64,000 bases of DNA from Falsiruegeria mediterranea M17 (GTDB lineage: Bacteria; Pseudomonadota; Alphaproteobacteria; Rhodobacterales; Rhodobacteraceae): positions 1-64,000 of the forward strand of contig NZ_ONZG01000005.1 in assembly GCF_900302455.1 (NCBI RefSeq), read 5' to 3'. Each line of letters starts with the position of its first letter. Position 1 is the stretch's first letter. Shown one piece after another: positions 48,013 through 56,636 of the stretch. The notes below the pieces were generated by a model. That model saw only the letters and a list, made by a program, of their open reading frames with translations, did not search any database and was not told where the DNA came from. The position numbers and the translations under genes were made by a program.

Positions 48013-48456
48013 ATGAAGTCACTCAAGAAACAACGTCGTATTCAGGTCATCATGCTGGCTGTCGTGGCCCTTGTGGTCGCGACGGGCCTGATTGGTTATG
48101 CCATGCGTGATGGCATCAACTTCTTTCGCTCGCCCAGCCAGATCGCTGCCGAGCCGCCACAGCCGAGTGAGGTGTTTCGGATCGGTGGACTGGTCGAAGA
48201 AGGCAGCATCCAACGCGGTGAGGGGGCGGTTGTGCGCTTTTCCGTAACCGATGGAGGGGCCACGATTCCGGTCGAGTTTTCGGGCGTGCTGCCGGATCTG
48301 TTTGCTGAGAACCAGGGGATGGTTGGAACCGGAAATTACGTGAACGGTGTCTTTCAAGCCTCTGAAATTTTGGCGAAACATGATGAAACCTATATGCCGA
48401 AAGAGGTCGTTGATGCTCTGAAGGAACAAGGCGTTTATCAGGGCGAAGACAGCTGA
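48013..48456 (+). CDS. ccmE: Cytochrome c maturation haem chaperone CcmE
   Basis: This protein has 147 residues: an N-terminal anchor (VIMLAVVALVVATGLIGYAM) and a periplasmic OB fold. The haem-attaching His lies in ILAKHDETYMP near the end. CcmE carries haem from CcmABCD to CcmF/H. A terminator follows, and an endolysin/holin pair separates it from ccmF. Confidence 0.95.
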   Translation: MKSLKKQRRIQVIMLAVVALVVATGLIGYAMRDGINFFRSPSQIAAEPPQPSEVFRIGGLVEEGSIQRGEGAVVRFSVTDGGATIPVEFSGVLPDLFAENQGMVGTGNYVNGVFQASEILAKHDETYMPKEVVDALKEQGVYQGEDS

Positions 48457-48506
48457 AGACGGCTGGCGCTGGCAGTCTGCGGCGCCTGTATTGGGAACAA
48501 GACGAA

Positions 48507-48543
48507 ACAAGGGGCGTTGCTTTGGCAGCGCCCTTGTTCTTTT
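48507..48543 (+). terminator. Rho-independent terminator of ccmE
   Basis: ACAAGGGgCG pairs with CGCCCTTGT across the loop TTGCTTTGGCAG and is followed by TCTTTT. It marks the boundary before the lysis pair. Confidence 0.75.
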
Positions 48544-48601
48544 GGACCCGTTAACCGGGCTGTGGCGTGATCTACGTCTATTCTGATGTAGGACCGACTC
48601 A

Positions 48602-49213
48602 ATGCTGACAGTGGAACAGATCGCAGAAGAGATCGTGGCCCGCGAAGGTGGCTACGTGAATGATCCCGATGATCCGGGTGGTGCAACGAATTTTGGTATG
48701 ACCATCCATACGATGCGAAGGTTGGGCATGGATCTGACCGGAGATGGGCGTGTGTCGGTGGCGGATGTCAAAGCGTTGACCCGTGACCAAGCCGTTGAAA
48801 TCTTTATCGAACACTATTTCAAACGTCCGCGTATTGATCGCTTGCCGCGCATCATTCAGGCTTCGGTTTTCGACATGTATGTCAACGCCGGTGCGAATGC
48901 GGTGAAGATCTTGCAACGGTTGCTGCGGGACATGGGGTTCACCGTGTCTGTTGACGGCGCCCTTGGGCCTCAGACCGAAGGAGCAGCCGCGAAGGCGGCA
49001 GAGCAGGGCGCGCAGGCCTTTTCGGATGCATACGGCGTGGCGCGACGGAACTACTATTTCCGACTGGCAGACCGGCGTGTGCAAAGCCGCAAATACGCCC
49101 GCACCCGCCGTGGTGGCAAGGGCGGCTGGATCAAGCGGGCCGAAGAGTTCATCTCGCCCCGGTATCATCTGACAGCGGTACAGTTTCGCGAAAGGACATC
49201 GTCATGGGCTTGA
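48602..49213 (+). CDS. GH108-type endolysin (GTA lysis)
   Basis: This protein has 203 residues. The N-terminal VAREGGYVNDPDDPGGATNFG is the glycoside hydrolase 108 signature with the catalytic Glu, and a peptidoglycan-binding type 3 part follows (VSVDGALGPQTEGAA). There is no signal peptide, so it needs a holin, which is encoded next and overlaps by 10 bases. In Rhodobacter capsulatus an endolysin/holin pair of this kind (rcc00555/rcc00556) releases gene transfer agent particles. The GTA structural cluster is not in the window. Confidence 0.85.
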   Translation: MLTVEQIAEEIVAREGGYVNDPDDPGGATNFGMTIHTMRRLGMDLTGDGRVSVADVKALTRDQAVEIFIEHYFKRPRIDRLPRIIQASVFDMYVNAGANAVKILQRLLRDMGFTVSVDGALGPQTEGAAAKAAEQGAQAFSDAYGVARRNYYFRLADRRVQSRKYARTRRGGKGGWIKRAEEFISPRYHLTAVQFRERTSSWA

Positions 49214-49788
49214 TGTCAGGCGTATTTGAATTGCTGTTTGCGGGCGGGCGCAATGTCGTGCGCGAAACGGCCGAAGTGTTCCGCGAGAACGCCGAAGCAG
49301 GCGCGCAGAGGGCGCAATCGACGCAAACGCAGGCGATGACCCAATTCGGGGCCGAGTTTGCGGTGCCACGCAAGGGGTGGTTTGATCGGTTCGTGGATGG
49401 GCTCAACCGGCTGCCACGTCCAGCCTTGGCGCTTGGTACCTTGGGGCTGTTCATTTCGGCAATGGTGGACCCGTTGTGGTTTTCCGCGCGGATGCAGGGT
49501 ATCGCCCTGGTGCCAGAGCCGCTGTGGTGGTTGCTGGGCGTGATCGTGTCGTTCTATTTTGGCGCGCGCCATCAGGCCAAGGTGCAGGACCTGCAGCGTG
49601 ATCTGGCCGGAACGATGTCCCGGGCACCGCAGGTGATGGCCAATATCGCGACACTGCAGACCATGCGGTCGGACAGCCCCGGCGTGGCCAATCCCAGCGA
49701 TGGCGCCCGCGCGGTTGTAAAAGCTCTGGCCCCCACGGACAATCCGGCGCTGGAGGATTGGAAGGCCCTACAGCCTAAATCGGCCTGA
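49204..49788 (+). CDS. Holin of the GTA 3TM type
   Basis: This protein has 194 residues with its start inside the endolysin gene. Hydrophobic segments include PALALGTLGLFISAMVDPLWF and EPLWWLLGVIVSFYFGARHQ; an N-terminal amphipathic helix (GVFELLFAGG) may be the third. The pattern matches the Rhodobacterales holin family linked to gene-transfer release. It would open the inner membrane for the preceding endolysin. The C-terminal 60 residues are soluble and Ala/Pro-rich. Confidence 0.8.
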   Translation: MGLMSGVFELLFAGGRNVVRETAEVFRENAEAGAQRAQSTQTQAMTQFGAEFAVPRKGWFDRFVDGLNRLPRPALALGTLGLFISAMVDPLWFSARMQGIALVPEPLWWLLGVIVSFYFGARHQAKVQDLQRDLAGTMSRAPQVMANIATLQTMRSDSPGVANPSDGARAVVKALAPTDNPALEDWKALQPKSA

Positions 49789-49856
49789 TCCGCGACACTA
49801 TGCGCTGAGACCTCGCACGAAAGCGATTGGACCGTCCCCTTGGGCGGTCTATACCA

Positions 49857-51827
49857 ATGAGCATGATTACAGAGCTTGGTCACTTCGCCCTCATCCTGGC
49901 CTTCATGGTCGCAGTCGTTCAGATGATCGTGCCCATGGTCGGCGCGCAGAAACGGTGGTCCGGCTGGATGGCCGTGGCAGAACCTGCCGCAAATGCGCAG
50001 TTTCTGCTGACGGCCTTTTCATTTGCCGCGCTGACATGGGCCTTTGTCACATCGGATTTTTCACTTCGGCTGGTGGTGCTCAACAGCCACTCCGCCAAGC
50101 CGATGCTGTACAAGATCAGCGGCACCTGGGGGAATCACGAGGGGTCGATGCTGCTGTGGGTGTTGATCGTCACCCTGTTTGGCGCCATGGCAGCCTGGTT
50201 CGGAGGCAACTTGCCACCCGGCCTACGGGCCCGAGTGCTGAGCGTGCAATCGGCTATCGCGGTGGCGTTCTTTGCCTTTATCCTGTTCACGTCGAACCCG
50301 TTTTTGCGCATGGCGGTGCCGCCCTTTGATGGGCAGGACCTGAACCCGCTGCTCCAAGACCCTGGTTTGGCCTTTCACCCGCCGTTCCTGTATCTGGGCT
50401 ATGTTGGCCTGAGCATGTCGTTCTCCTTTGCCGTAGCGGCCTTGATTGAGGGGCGTGTTGACGCGGCTTGGGGCCGTTGGGTGCGGCCCTGGACGTTGGC
50501 GGCCTGGGTTTTCCTGACCATCGGCATCGCGCTTGGGTCGTGGTGGGCCTACTATGAATTAGGTTGGGGCGGGTTCTGGTTCTGGGACCCGGTTGAAAAC
50601 GCGTCCTTCATGCCCTGGCTGTTGGCCGCTGCCTTGCTGCATTCCGCCATTGTCGTCGAAAAGCGCGAGGCATTGAAAAGCTGGACCATTCTGCTTGCGA
50701 TCCTCGCGTTTGGGTTCTCGCTGATTGGCACCTTTATCGTTCGCTCGGGGCTGCTGACCTCGGTCCATGCCTTTGCCAACGACCCCGAGCGGGGCGTGTT
50801 CATCCTGATCATTCTGGCCTTCTTTACCGGCGGGGCGCTGACGCTCTTTGCCGCTCGTGCGCAAGAGATGGAAGCCAAAGGTGTGTTTGGCATCGTCAGC
50901 CGGGAAAGCGCGTTGGTTGTGAACAACATCCTACTGGCTGTCAGCTGTTTCGTCGTGTTCTTCGGCACGATGTGGCCCATCGTGGCCGAGATGTTCTTTG
51001 ACCGGAAACTGTCGGTCGGACCACCGTTCTTCAACGCTGCCTTTACACCGTTCATGGTGTTGTTGGGCCTGGCCTTGCCCATTGGGTCGATGTTGCCGTG
51101 GAAACGCGGGCGATTGGGTCGGACTGCTTGGTCGCTGCGCTATGCCTTTGTTCTTTCGGTGTCCCTGGCGCTGCTCGTCTGGGCGATGCAAACCGGGCAG
51201 AGCACCCTTGGCCCTGCTGGCCTTTTCCTTGGGGCTTGGGTGGTCTCTGGCGCGGTCATGGACTTGTGGAGCCGAACGGGGCGCAAGGGCCGCTTGGCCC
51301 GGTTGGCCCGTCTGCCACGGGCCGATTGGGGCAAGGCCGTGGCCCATGCCGGGCTTGGGATCACGATCTTTGCCGTTGCTGGGCTGACTGCCTGGGAAAA
51401 AGAAGACATCCGCGTTGTGCAGTTCAACGAGCCGTTCGAAGTCGGCGGATACACGTTGACGCTTGAGATGGTCGAGCGTGTGCCCGGGCCGAACTATATC
51501 TCGACCATGGGCTTTGTGCGTCTCGAGGATGACGGCCGTGAAATCGCTCTGCTGCGTCCTGAAAAGCGAGATTATCCCGTTGCCCGCATGCCCACGACCG
51601 AGGCGGCCATCGACTATCGCCTGATGCGCGACGTCTATGTCGTGATCGGGGATCAGCAGAACAATGGCGGCTGGACGGTGCGCACTTACATCAAGCCCTT
51701 TGCCAACTGGATCTGGGGCGGCTGTATCCTGATGGCGCTTGGTGGGTTCATCAGCCTGTCGGATCGCCGGTTCCGCGTCGCGGCCGGAGCCCGCAAAGCG
51801 CCCCAAGGCGGAGTGCCCGCGGAATGA
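49857..51827 (+). CDS. ccmF: Cytochrome c haem lyase subunit CcmF
   Basis: This protein has 656 residues from the ATG at 49857. It has about 14 membrane helices and the periplasmic tryptophan-rich WWD motif (GWGGFWFWDPVENASFMPWL), with haem-ligand His residues flanking (HEGSMLLW, LAFHPPFLYLGYVG). A large periplasmic loop occupies about 530-620. CcmF with CcmH attaches haem to apocytochrome c. Its stop overlaps the ccmH start (ATGA). Confidence 0.95.
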   Translation: MSMITELGHFALILAFMVAVVQMIVPMVGAQKRWSGWMAVAEPAANAQFLLTAFSFAALTWAFVTSDFSLRLVVLNSHSAKPMLYKISGTWGNHEGSMLLWVLIVTLFGAMAAWFGGNLPPGLRARVLSVQSAIAVAFFAFILFTSNPFLRMAVPPFDGQDLNPLLQDPGLAFHPPFLYLGYVGLSMSFSFAVAALIEGRVDAAWGRWVRPWTLAAWVFLTIGIALGSWWAYYELGWGGFWFWDPVENASFMPWLLAAALLHSAIVVEKREALKSWTILLAILAFGFSLIGTFIVRSGLLTSVHAFANDPERGVFILIILAFFTGGALTLFAARAQEMEAKGVFGIVSRESALVVNNILLAVSCFVVFFGTMWPIVAEMFFDRKLSVGPPFFNAAFTPFMVLLGLALPIGSMLPWKRGRLGRTAWSLRYAFVLSVSLALLVWAMQTGQSTLGPAGLFLGAWVVSGAVMDLWSRTGRKGRLARLARLPRADWGKAVAHAGLGITIFAVAGLTAWEKEDIRVVQFNEPFEVGGYTLTLEMVERVPGPNYISTMGFVRLEDDGREIALLRPEKRDYPVARMPTTEAAIDYRLMRDVYVVIGDQQNNGGWTVRTYIKPFANWIWGGCILMALGGFISLSDRRFRVAAGARKAPQGGVPAE

Positions 51828-52294
51828 CCCGGATGCTTGTCCTTTGTGCCGCTTTGCTGGCGTGTCTTTTGGCCCCGCTCTCGGCGATGGCTGTGGAACC
51901 CGATGAGGTTCTGGATGACCCGGTGCTGGAACAGCGCGCCCGCGACTTGAGCCAGGGCTTGCGATGCCTTGTCTGTCGCAACGAAAGCATCGATGAAAGC
52001 AACGCGGATCTGGCGCGAGATCTGCGCCTACTGGTGCGTGAGCGGCTGGTGGCCGGGGACAGCAACGACGAAGCCATCGAATTCATTGTCGATCGCTATG
52101 GTGAATATGTTCTGCTCAAACCCACGGTGACCGGGGCCAACTGGCTGTTGTGGGCGGCGGGGCCGATCATGCTGCTGATTGCGGCTGGTGTCGGGATGCT
52201 CTACCTGCGCGGACGGTCTCAGGCGGCACCCACGCCCGAGGAAAAACTCAGCGACAGCGAACAGGCGCGGCTGAAAGAAATTCTCGACGATTGA
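51824..52294 (+). CDS. ccmH: Cytochrome c maturation thiol reductase CcmH (Ccl2)
   Basis: This protein has 156 residues. It consists of a signal peptide, LRCLVCRNESIDES with the redox Cys pair in LRCxxC, a three-helix bundle and a C-terminal membrane anchor (GPIMLLIAAGVGMLYLRG). It reduces apocytochrome c before haem attachment. This is the short form without the CcmI TPR domain. Confidence 0.93.
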   Translation: MTRMLVLCAALLACLLAPLSAMAVEPDEVLDDPVLEQRARDLSQGLRCLVCRNESIDESNADLARDLRLLVRERLVAGDSNDEAIEFIVDRYGEYVLLKPTVTGANWLLWAAGPIMLLIAAGVGMLYLRGRSQAAPTPEEKLSDSEQARLKEILDD

Positions 52295-52369
52295 CGCGCC
52301 GTCCCCCTTTTCTCGGACGCGCGCTTGGGTCAGGCTGCGCCAAAACCTGCATATGTGAAGGCCATTGTC

Positions 52370-53146
52370 ATGGAATACCAAACCATCACGCTCGATATCA
52401 CGGACGGTCTGGCCGTTCTGACGCTCAACCGCCCCGACAAAATGAACTCGCTCACCTCGCAGATGCGGGCCGAGATCACCTATGCCATGCGCGAAGCCGC
52501 CAAGACCGCGCGGGCCATCGTGCTGACCGGGGCAGGCGGGGCGTTCTGCACGGGCCAGGACCTGGGCGATGCCGGATCTTCGGGCAAGATCGACCTGGAG
52601 CGGACCTTGCGCGATGAATATTCGCCGATGTTGGAGGCGATCTATGATTGCCCCGTGCCGACCATCGCGGCCGTGAATGGCCCGGCAGCGGGTGCAGGTG
52701 CAAGCCTGGCCTTGGCCACGGACGTGGTTATCGCGACCGAAAGCGCCTATTTCCTGCAGGCCTTTGCGCGCATTGGCCTGATGCCGGATGCAGGCGGCAC
52801 CTGGTTTATGCCGCGTCAGATGGGCATGGCCAAGGCGATGGGGGCGGCGCTCTTTGCCGACAAGATCAGCGCCCGTCAGGCCGATGATTGGGGCATGATC
52901 TGGGAAGCGGTGTCAGACGATGCCTTTGACACCCATTGGCGCAAGCGGGCGGCGAGCCTGGCCAAGGGGCCGACAGCGGCCTATGGCGCGATCAAGAAAG
53001 CGATCCGGGGAACCTATGAGAACACCCTGCCAGACCAGTTGAACCGCGAGGCGCATTTGCAGGGCGAATGTGGTCGGACACGCGATTTCCAAGAAGGTGT
53101 CGTGGCATTCATGCAGAAACGACCTGCGGAATTCGAAGGCCGCTGA
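52370..53146 (+). CDS. Enoyl-CoA hydratase/isomerase (PaaG-like)
   Basis: This protein has 258 residues from the ATG at 52370. The crotonase fold is clear: VLTLNRPDKMNSLTSQM, the oxyanion loop GAGGAFCTGQDLGD, and NGPAAGAGASLALATDVVIA. The catalytic acid region ARIGLMPDAGGTWFMPR has Asp where hydratases have a second Glu, which favours the PaaG isomerase type. It lies 75 bases after ccmH and is probably cotranscribed, although the functions are unrelated. Confidence 0.83.
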   Translation: MEYQTITLDITDGLAVLTLNRPDKMNSLTSQMRAEITYAMREAAKTARAIVLTGAGGAFCTGQDLGDAGSSGKIDLERTLRDEYSPMLEAIYDCPVPTIAAVNGPAAGAGASLALATDVVIATESAYFLQAFARIGLMPDAGGTWFMPRQMGMAKAMGAALFADKISARQADDWGMIWEAVSDDAFDTHWRKRAASLAKGPTAAYGAIKKAIRGTYENTLPDQLNREAHLQGECGRTRDFQEGVVAFMQKRPAEFEGR

Positions 53147-53197
53147 GGTCGGATCGGGGCTAGGCCCCGGACCTCGAGGTGTCTCGTGGAAGTAGAA

Positions 53198-53227
53198 GGG
53201 GAGCGCTCATGGGCGCTCCCCCTTTTT
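53198..53227 (+). terminator. Strong rho-independent terminator
   Basis: GGGGAGCGC pairs with GCGCTCCCC across TCATGG and runs into TTTTTAT. It ends the ccmF-ccmH-hydratase transcript, and the converging methyltransferase gene begins right after. Confidence 0.9.
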
Positions 53228-53228
53228 A

Positions 53229-54248
53229 TCAGGCGCGACGGCGGCGGCGGGTGCGGCGCTCAGGGGCGGCGGCAGCGTCGTCGCCGGTGCCATCGCTGGC
53301 GGATGTGAAGGCCCCCAACTTTTCAGTGATCTGATCTAGCGTCGGGCGTTCGCCGCGCGGTGTGGTGTCCAGGGCTTCGCGCATCGAACGCAGATGTTCG
53401 GGCATGGTGCCACAGCAACCGCCGATGATCTTGGCGCCCGAGTTGCGCGCCATCACCGCGTATTCGCCCATCAATTCGGGCGTGCCGTCATAATGGATAT
53501 GGCCGTCGACGTATTTCGGGATGCCCGCGTTGCCTTTGGAAATGATCGGACGCTCGGTCCCTTGGGCGGCAAAGCCCAGAACGGTGCGCAGGATGTCAGA
53601 TGAGCCGGTGCCGCAGTTGGCGCCAAAAGCCAGCGGCGCGTTTGGCAGGCTTTCGACCAGCTGCACCATATCGGCGGATGTCACGCCCATCATCGTACGA
53701 CCAGCGGTATCAAAGCTCATGGTGCCGACCCAAGGCATATCTGCCAGAGCAAAGGCTTCGGCGGCAGCGCGGTATTCTTCGGGAGCCGAAATCGTCTCGA
53801 GCCACAAAACATCAACGCCGCCCTCTTTCAGGCCCTCGGCCTGTTCGTGGAACATCTCGACAGCAGCGGCGTGGCTCAGCGACCCGACAGGCTCCATGAT
53901 TTCACCGGTTGGGCCGACTGACCCTGCGACGATGACCTTACGGCCCGCTTTGTCGGCCACTTCGCGGCCCAATTCGGCACCCGCACGGTTCAGTTCGCGC
54001 ACGCGGTCCTGGGCGTCGTGCAGTTTCAAGCGCGCAGCGGTGCCACCGAATGTATTGGTCAGAAACAGATCGCTGCCCGCATCGACCGAACCCTGATAGA
54101 GCGCGCGGATCTTTGCGGGCTCGTCCACGTTCCACAACTCGGGCGCATCGCCCGACTGCAGGCCCATGTTGAACAGGTTGGTGCCGGTTGCGCCATCGGC
54201 AAGGATGACATCGTGGCTTTCCAGCATGGCGGAGAACGCATTGGTCAT
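53229..54248 (-). CDS. Cobalamin-dependent homocysteine methyltransferase (split MetH type)
   Basis: This protein has 339 residues. It is a homocysteine-binding TIM barrel with zinc ligands in FGANCGTGSSD and the Cys pair IIGGCCGTMPEH, and a start ILADGATGTNLFNMG like MetH module 1. It lacks the folate and cobalamin modules, so partner proteins must supply them. It is commonly annotated as betaine-homocysteine methyltransferase. The RamA-like activator at 3735 is a likely partner. The C-terminus (ERRTRRRRRA) is an arginine run beyond the barrel, as in that activator. The leader has a terminator and an inverted repeat. Confidence 0.88.
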   Translation of the reverse strand: MTNAFSAMLESHDVILADGATGTNLFNMGLQSGDAPELWNVDEPAKIRALYQGSVDAGSDLFLTNTFGGTAARLKLHDAQDRVRELNRAGAELGREVADKAGRKVIVAGSVGPTGEIMEPVGSLSHAAAVEMFHEQAEGLKEGGVDVLWLETISAPEEYRAAAEAFALADMPWVGTMSFDTAGRTMMGVTSADMVQLVESLPNAPLAFGANCGTGSSDILRTVLGFAAQGTERPIISKGNAGIPKYVDGHIHYDGTPELMGEYAVMARNSGAKIIGGCCGTMPEHLRSMREALDTTPRGERPTLDQITEKLGAFTSASDGTGDDAAAAPERRTRRRRRA

Positions 54249-54296
54249 GATCGTGTTCCTGAGAAAAGGGGGCCGGAATCCTGGCCCGGAAATACA

Positions 54297-54325
54297 GACA
54301 CCCCGTCTCTCATGAACGGGGTGTC
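54297..54325 (-). terminator. Terminator after the zeta-type inhibitor gene
   Basis: GACACCCCGT pairs exactly with ACGGGGTGTC over a 9-base loop; on the minus strand TGTATTT follows. It separates the inhibitor gene from the methyltransferase. A second hairpin (GGGCC-AGGATTCC-GGCCC, 54271-54288) with CCTTTTCTC after it lies closer to the methyltransferase start. Confidence 0.7.
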
Positions 54326-54342
54326 AAATCAAATTCATAAAA

Positions 54343-54359
54343 CTCATGAAGATCATGAG
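54343..54359. promoter_or_regulatory. Inverted repeat upstream of the homocysteine methyltransferase
   Basis: CTCATGA-AGA-TCATGAG is a perfect 7-base inverted repeat, with a related TTCATAAAA half-site 6 bases to its left. It lies about 100 bases before the methyltransferase start and between two transcription units. It could be an operator; I know no regulator with this exact site. Confidence 0.35.
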
Positions 54360-54376
54360 CCTTTCAGCAAGTCGCC

Positions 54377-54694
54377 TTAGCCGACTTCATTCATGATCTG
54401 CTCTTTGGCTTCCGGCATCAGCTCGGCCATCTTGGCGCGGATCGCATCGGCGTCGGCCAGACCGTTCAGGTCACCCTCGACCTTGCGCACGACATCTTCG
54501 TGGCCTGCTTCTTCGAAATCGGCCAGAACAACGCTCTTGGCATATTCTGCGGCTTCGTCGCCGGATTTGCCCATCAGCTCTGCGGCCCATAGACCCACCA
54601 GCTTGTTGCGGCGCGCAACGGCTTTGAATTGCATTTCCTCGTCATGTGCGAACTTGTTTTCAAACGCATTTTCGCGATCGTCGAATGTGCTCAT
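54377..54694 (-). CDS. DUF1476, F1-ATPase zeta-type inhibitor
   Basis: This protein has 105 residues from the ATG at 54692-54694. STFDDRENAFENKFAHDEE, RRNKLVGLWAAELMGKSG, YAKSVVLADFEEAGHEDVVRKV and ADAIRAKMAEL match DUF1476. In Paracoccus denitrificans this family is the zeta subunit, which blocks reverse rotation of the F1Fo ATP synthase through its N-terminus. It is divergent from purC, an arrangement I recall from many Rhodobacteraceae. Confidence 0.92.
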   Translation of the reverse strand: MSTFDDRENAFENKFAHDEEMQFKAVARRNKLVGLWAAELMGKSGDEAAEYAKSVVLADFEEAGHEDVVRKVEGDLNGLADADAIRAKMAELMPEAKEQIMNEVG

Positions 54695-54854
54695 TGGATA
54701 GGCCCTTTTGTCCGTAAAACCGTTGATCAACATATGACGCCGGACAATCATATCTGCAAGAGGGCGCACCCAACTTGCGACACTGCGGCGCTTGCACTAT
54801 GAGAGCGGCAAAGCGGGGGGACTCATTTCCCCACACATCCTGGAAAGGTTGCCC

Positions 54855-55616
54855 ATGGCACGTCGCAAGAAGATCTACGAAGGCAAAGCCAAAACCCTGT
54901 ATGAAGGTCCCGAACCCGGTACCATCGTGCAGTATTTCAAGGATGACGCCACCGCTTTCAACGCCGAGAAGAAGGACGTGATCGAAGGCAAGGGTGTGTT
55001 GAACAACCTGCTGAGCGAATATTTCATGGTGGGCCTGGGGCAGGTGGGTGTTCCTACGCACTTTCTGAAACGCCTCAACATGCGCGAACAACTGGTGCGG
55101 TCGTGCGAGATCGTCCCGCTCGAAGTCATTGTGCGCAACTATGCCGCTGGCACCATGTCCAAGCGTCTTGGCATTGCCGAGGGTACGCAACTGCCGCGTC
55201 CGATCGTGGAGTATTGCTACAAGGACGACAGCCTTGGCGATCCGCTGGTCACCGAAGAGCACATCGCTGCCTTTGGCTGGGCCAGTCAGCAGGACATGGA
55301 CGACATCCTCAGCCTCGCCTTGCGGGTCAACGACTTTTTGTCGGGCATCATGTATGGCGTCGGCATCAAGCTGATCGACTTCAAGATCGAGATCGGCCGC
55401 ATTTACGATGGCGATTTCCAGCGCTTGGTTGTGGCCGATGAAATCAGCCCTGACAGCTGCCGCCTGTGGGACATCAAGACCGAGCAGAAGCTGGACAAGG
55501 ACGTGTTCCGCCGCGATCTGGGCAGCCTCACCGACGCCTATTCCGAGGTCGCGCGCCGTCTGGGCCTGATGCCGAACAACCCGGCCTCGATCACCAAGCC
55601 GACACTGATCAACTGA
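54855..55616 (+). CDS. purC: Phosphoribosylaminoimidazole-succinocarboxamide synthase
   Basis: This protein has 253 residues from the ATG at 54855 (GGAAAGG upstream). It joins CAIR and aspartate. [46 protein letters not shown] and PDSCRLWD are the expected blocks. purS follows after 85 bases, so this is a pur operon start. Confidence 0.97.
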   Translation: MARRKKIYEGKAKTLYEGPEPGTIVQYFKDDATAFNAEKKDVIEGKGVLNNLLSEYFMVGLGQVGVPTHFLKRLNMREQLVRSCEIVPLEVIVRNYAAGTMSKRLGIAEGTQLPRPIVEYCYKDDSLGDPLVTEEHIAAFGWASQQDMDDILSLALRVNDFLSGIMYGVGIKLIDFKIEIGRIYDGDFQRLVVADEISPDSCRLWDIKTEQKLDKDVFRRDLGSLTDAYSEVARRLGLMPNNPASITKPTLIN

Positions 55617-55701
55617 ATTCCTCGCCTCGTTGAGGTTGAGACCACGAAAACAAGATGAAGCCTGACAGAGGTTTCGAACCTGAGCCAAAGGACGACGCGA
55701 C

Positions 55702-55935
55702 ATGAAAGCACGGGTGCATGTGATGCTGAAGAACGGGGTTCTGGACCCGCAGGGCGAGGCCGTGCGCCACGCGTTGGGGGCCATGGGCTTTGACAAGGTC
55801 GAAGGCGTGCGTCAGGGCAAGGTGATCGACCTGGATCTGGCCGCTGGTGCGACCGAGGCCGACGTGACCGCGATGTGCGAAAAGCTGCTGGCCAACACCG
55901 TGATCGAATCCTACAGCATCGAGATGCAGGGATGA
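55702..55935 (+). CDS. purS: FGAM synthase subunit PurS
   Basis: This protein has 77 residues. [21 protein letters not shown] and the helix [21 protein letters not shown] are typical. It bridges PurQ and PurL in the three-part FGAM synthase. Its stop overlaps the purQ start (ATGA). Confidence 0.96.
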   Translation: MKARVHVMLKNGVLDPQGEAVRHALGAMGFDKVEGVRQGKVIDLDLAAGATEADVTAMCEKLLANTVIESYSIEMQG

Positions 55936-56600
55936 AGGCGGCGGTCGTAGTCTTTCCGGGTTCGAACTGTGACCGCGATCTGGCGGTTGCGTTTGAACAG
56001 GCAGGGTTTGATGTCTCGATGGTCTGGCACAAGGACAACGCGCTGCCCGAAGGGGTGGACATCGTTGGCGTGCCGGGCGGGTTTTCCTATGGCGACTATC
56101 TGCGTTGCGGTGCGATTGCCGCGCAATCGCCGATCTGTAAGGCCGTGGCTGCACATACCGAGCGTGGCGGATATGCCTTTGGTGTCTGCAACGGCTTTCA
56201 GGTTCTGACCGAAACCGGCATCCTGCCGGGTGCGCTGCTGCGCAATGCGGGTCTGAAATACATCTGCAAGACCGTCGGCTTGAAAGTGGAAACCAGCGAC
56301 AGCGCCTTCACCGAAGGCTACAACGCGGGCGATGTGATCGGCATTCCGATCGCGCACCATGATGGCAACTACTTTGCCGATGACGAAACACTGGCGGCGC
56401 TGCGCGACCAGGACCGGATCGCGTTCACCTATGCCGAGAACCCCAACGGCTCGCGCGACGACATCGCTGGCATCCTGTCGGAAAACCGTCGCGTGCTTGG
56501 CATGATGCCGCACCCGGAACGGGCGGCGGACGAAGGCCACGGTGGCACCGACGGAACGGCGCTCTTCCGCGCATTGGCGGGCGTGCTCACGCCGGCCTGA
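55932..56600 (+). CDS. purQ: FGAM synthase glutaminase subunit PurQ
   Basis: This protein has 222 residues from the ATG at 55932. It is a class I glutamine amidotransferase with nucleophile Cys in [12 protein letters not shown] and the His-Glu pair in [10 protein letters not shown]. It supplies ammonia to PurL, which is encoded separately at 34555-36714. It is coupled to purS. Confidence 0.97.
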   Translation: MKAAVVVFPGSNCDRDLAVAFEQAGFDVSMVWHKDNALPEGVDIVGVPGGFSYGDYLRCGAIAAQSPICKAVAAHTERGGYAFGVCNGFQVLTETGILPGALLRNAGLKYICKTVGLKVETSDSAFTEGYNAGDVIGIPIAHHDGNYFADDETLAALRDQDRIAFTYAENPNGSRDDIAGILSENRRVLGMMPHPERAADEGHGGTDGTALFRALAGVLTPA

Positions 56601-56636
56601 CTTGAGTAGATGGCCCCGGGCGCGTAGCGTGGGGCC

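Noticed and set aside
48457-48601. A CtrA binding site before the endolysin gene
   Set aside because: Only a single TTAA is present in this gap, with no second one seven bases away.
54249-54376. A SAM-II riboswitch before the homocysteine methyltransferase
   Set aside because: I looked for the SAM-II core and its pseudoknot pattern and did not find it; the visible hairpins have a different layout.
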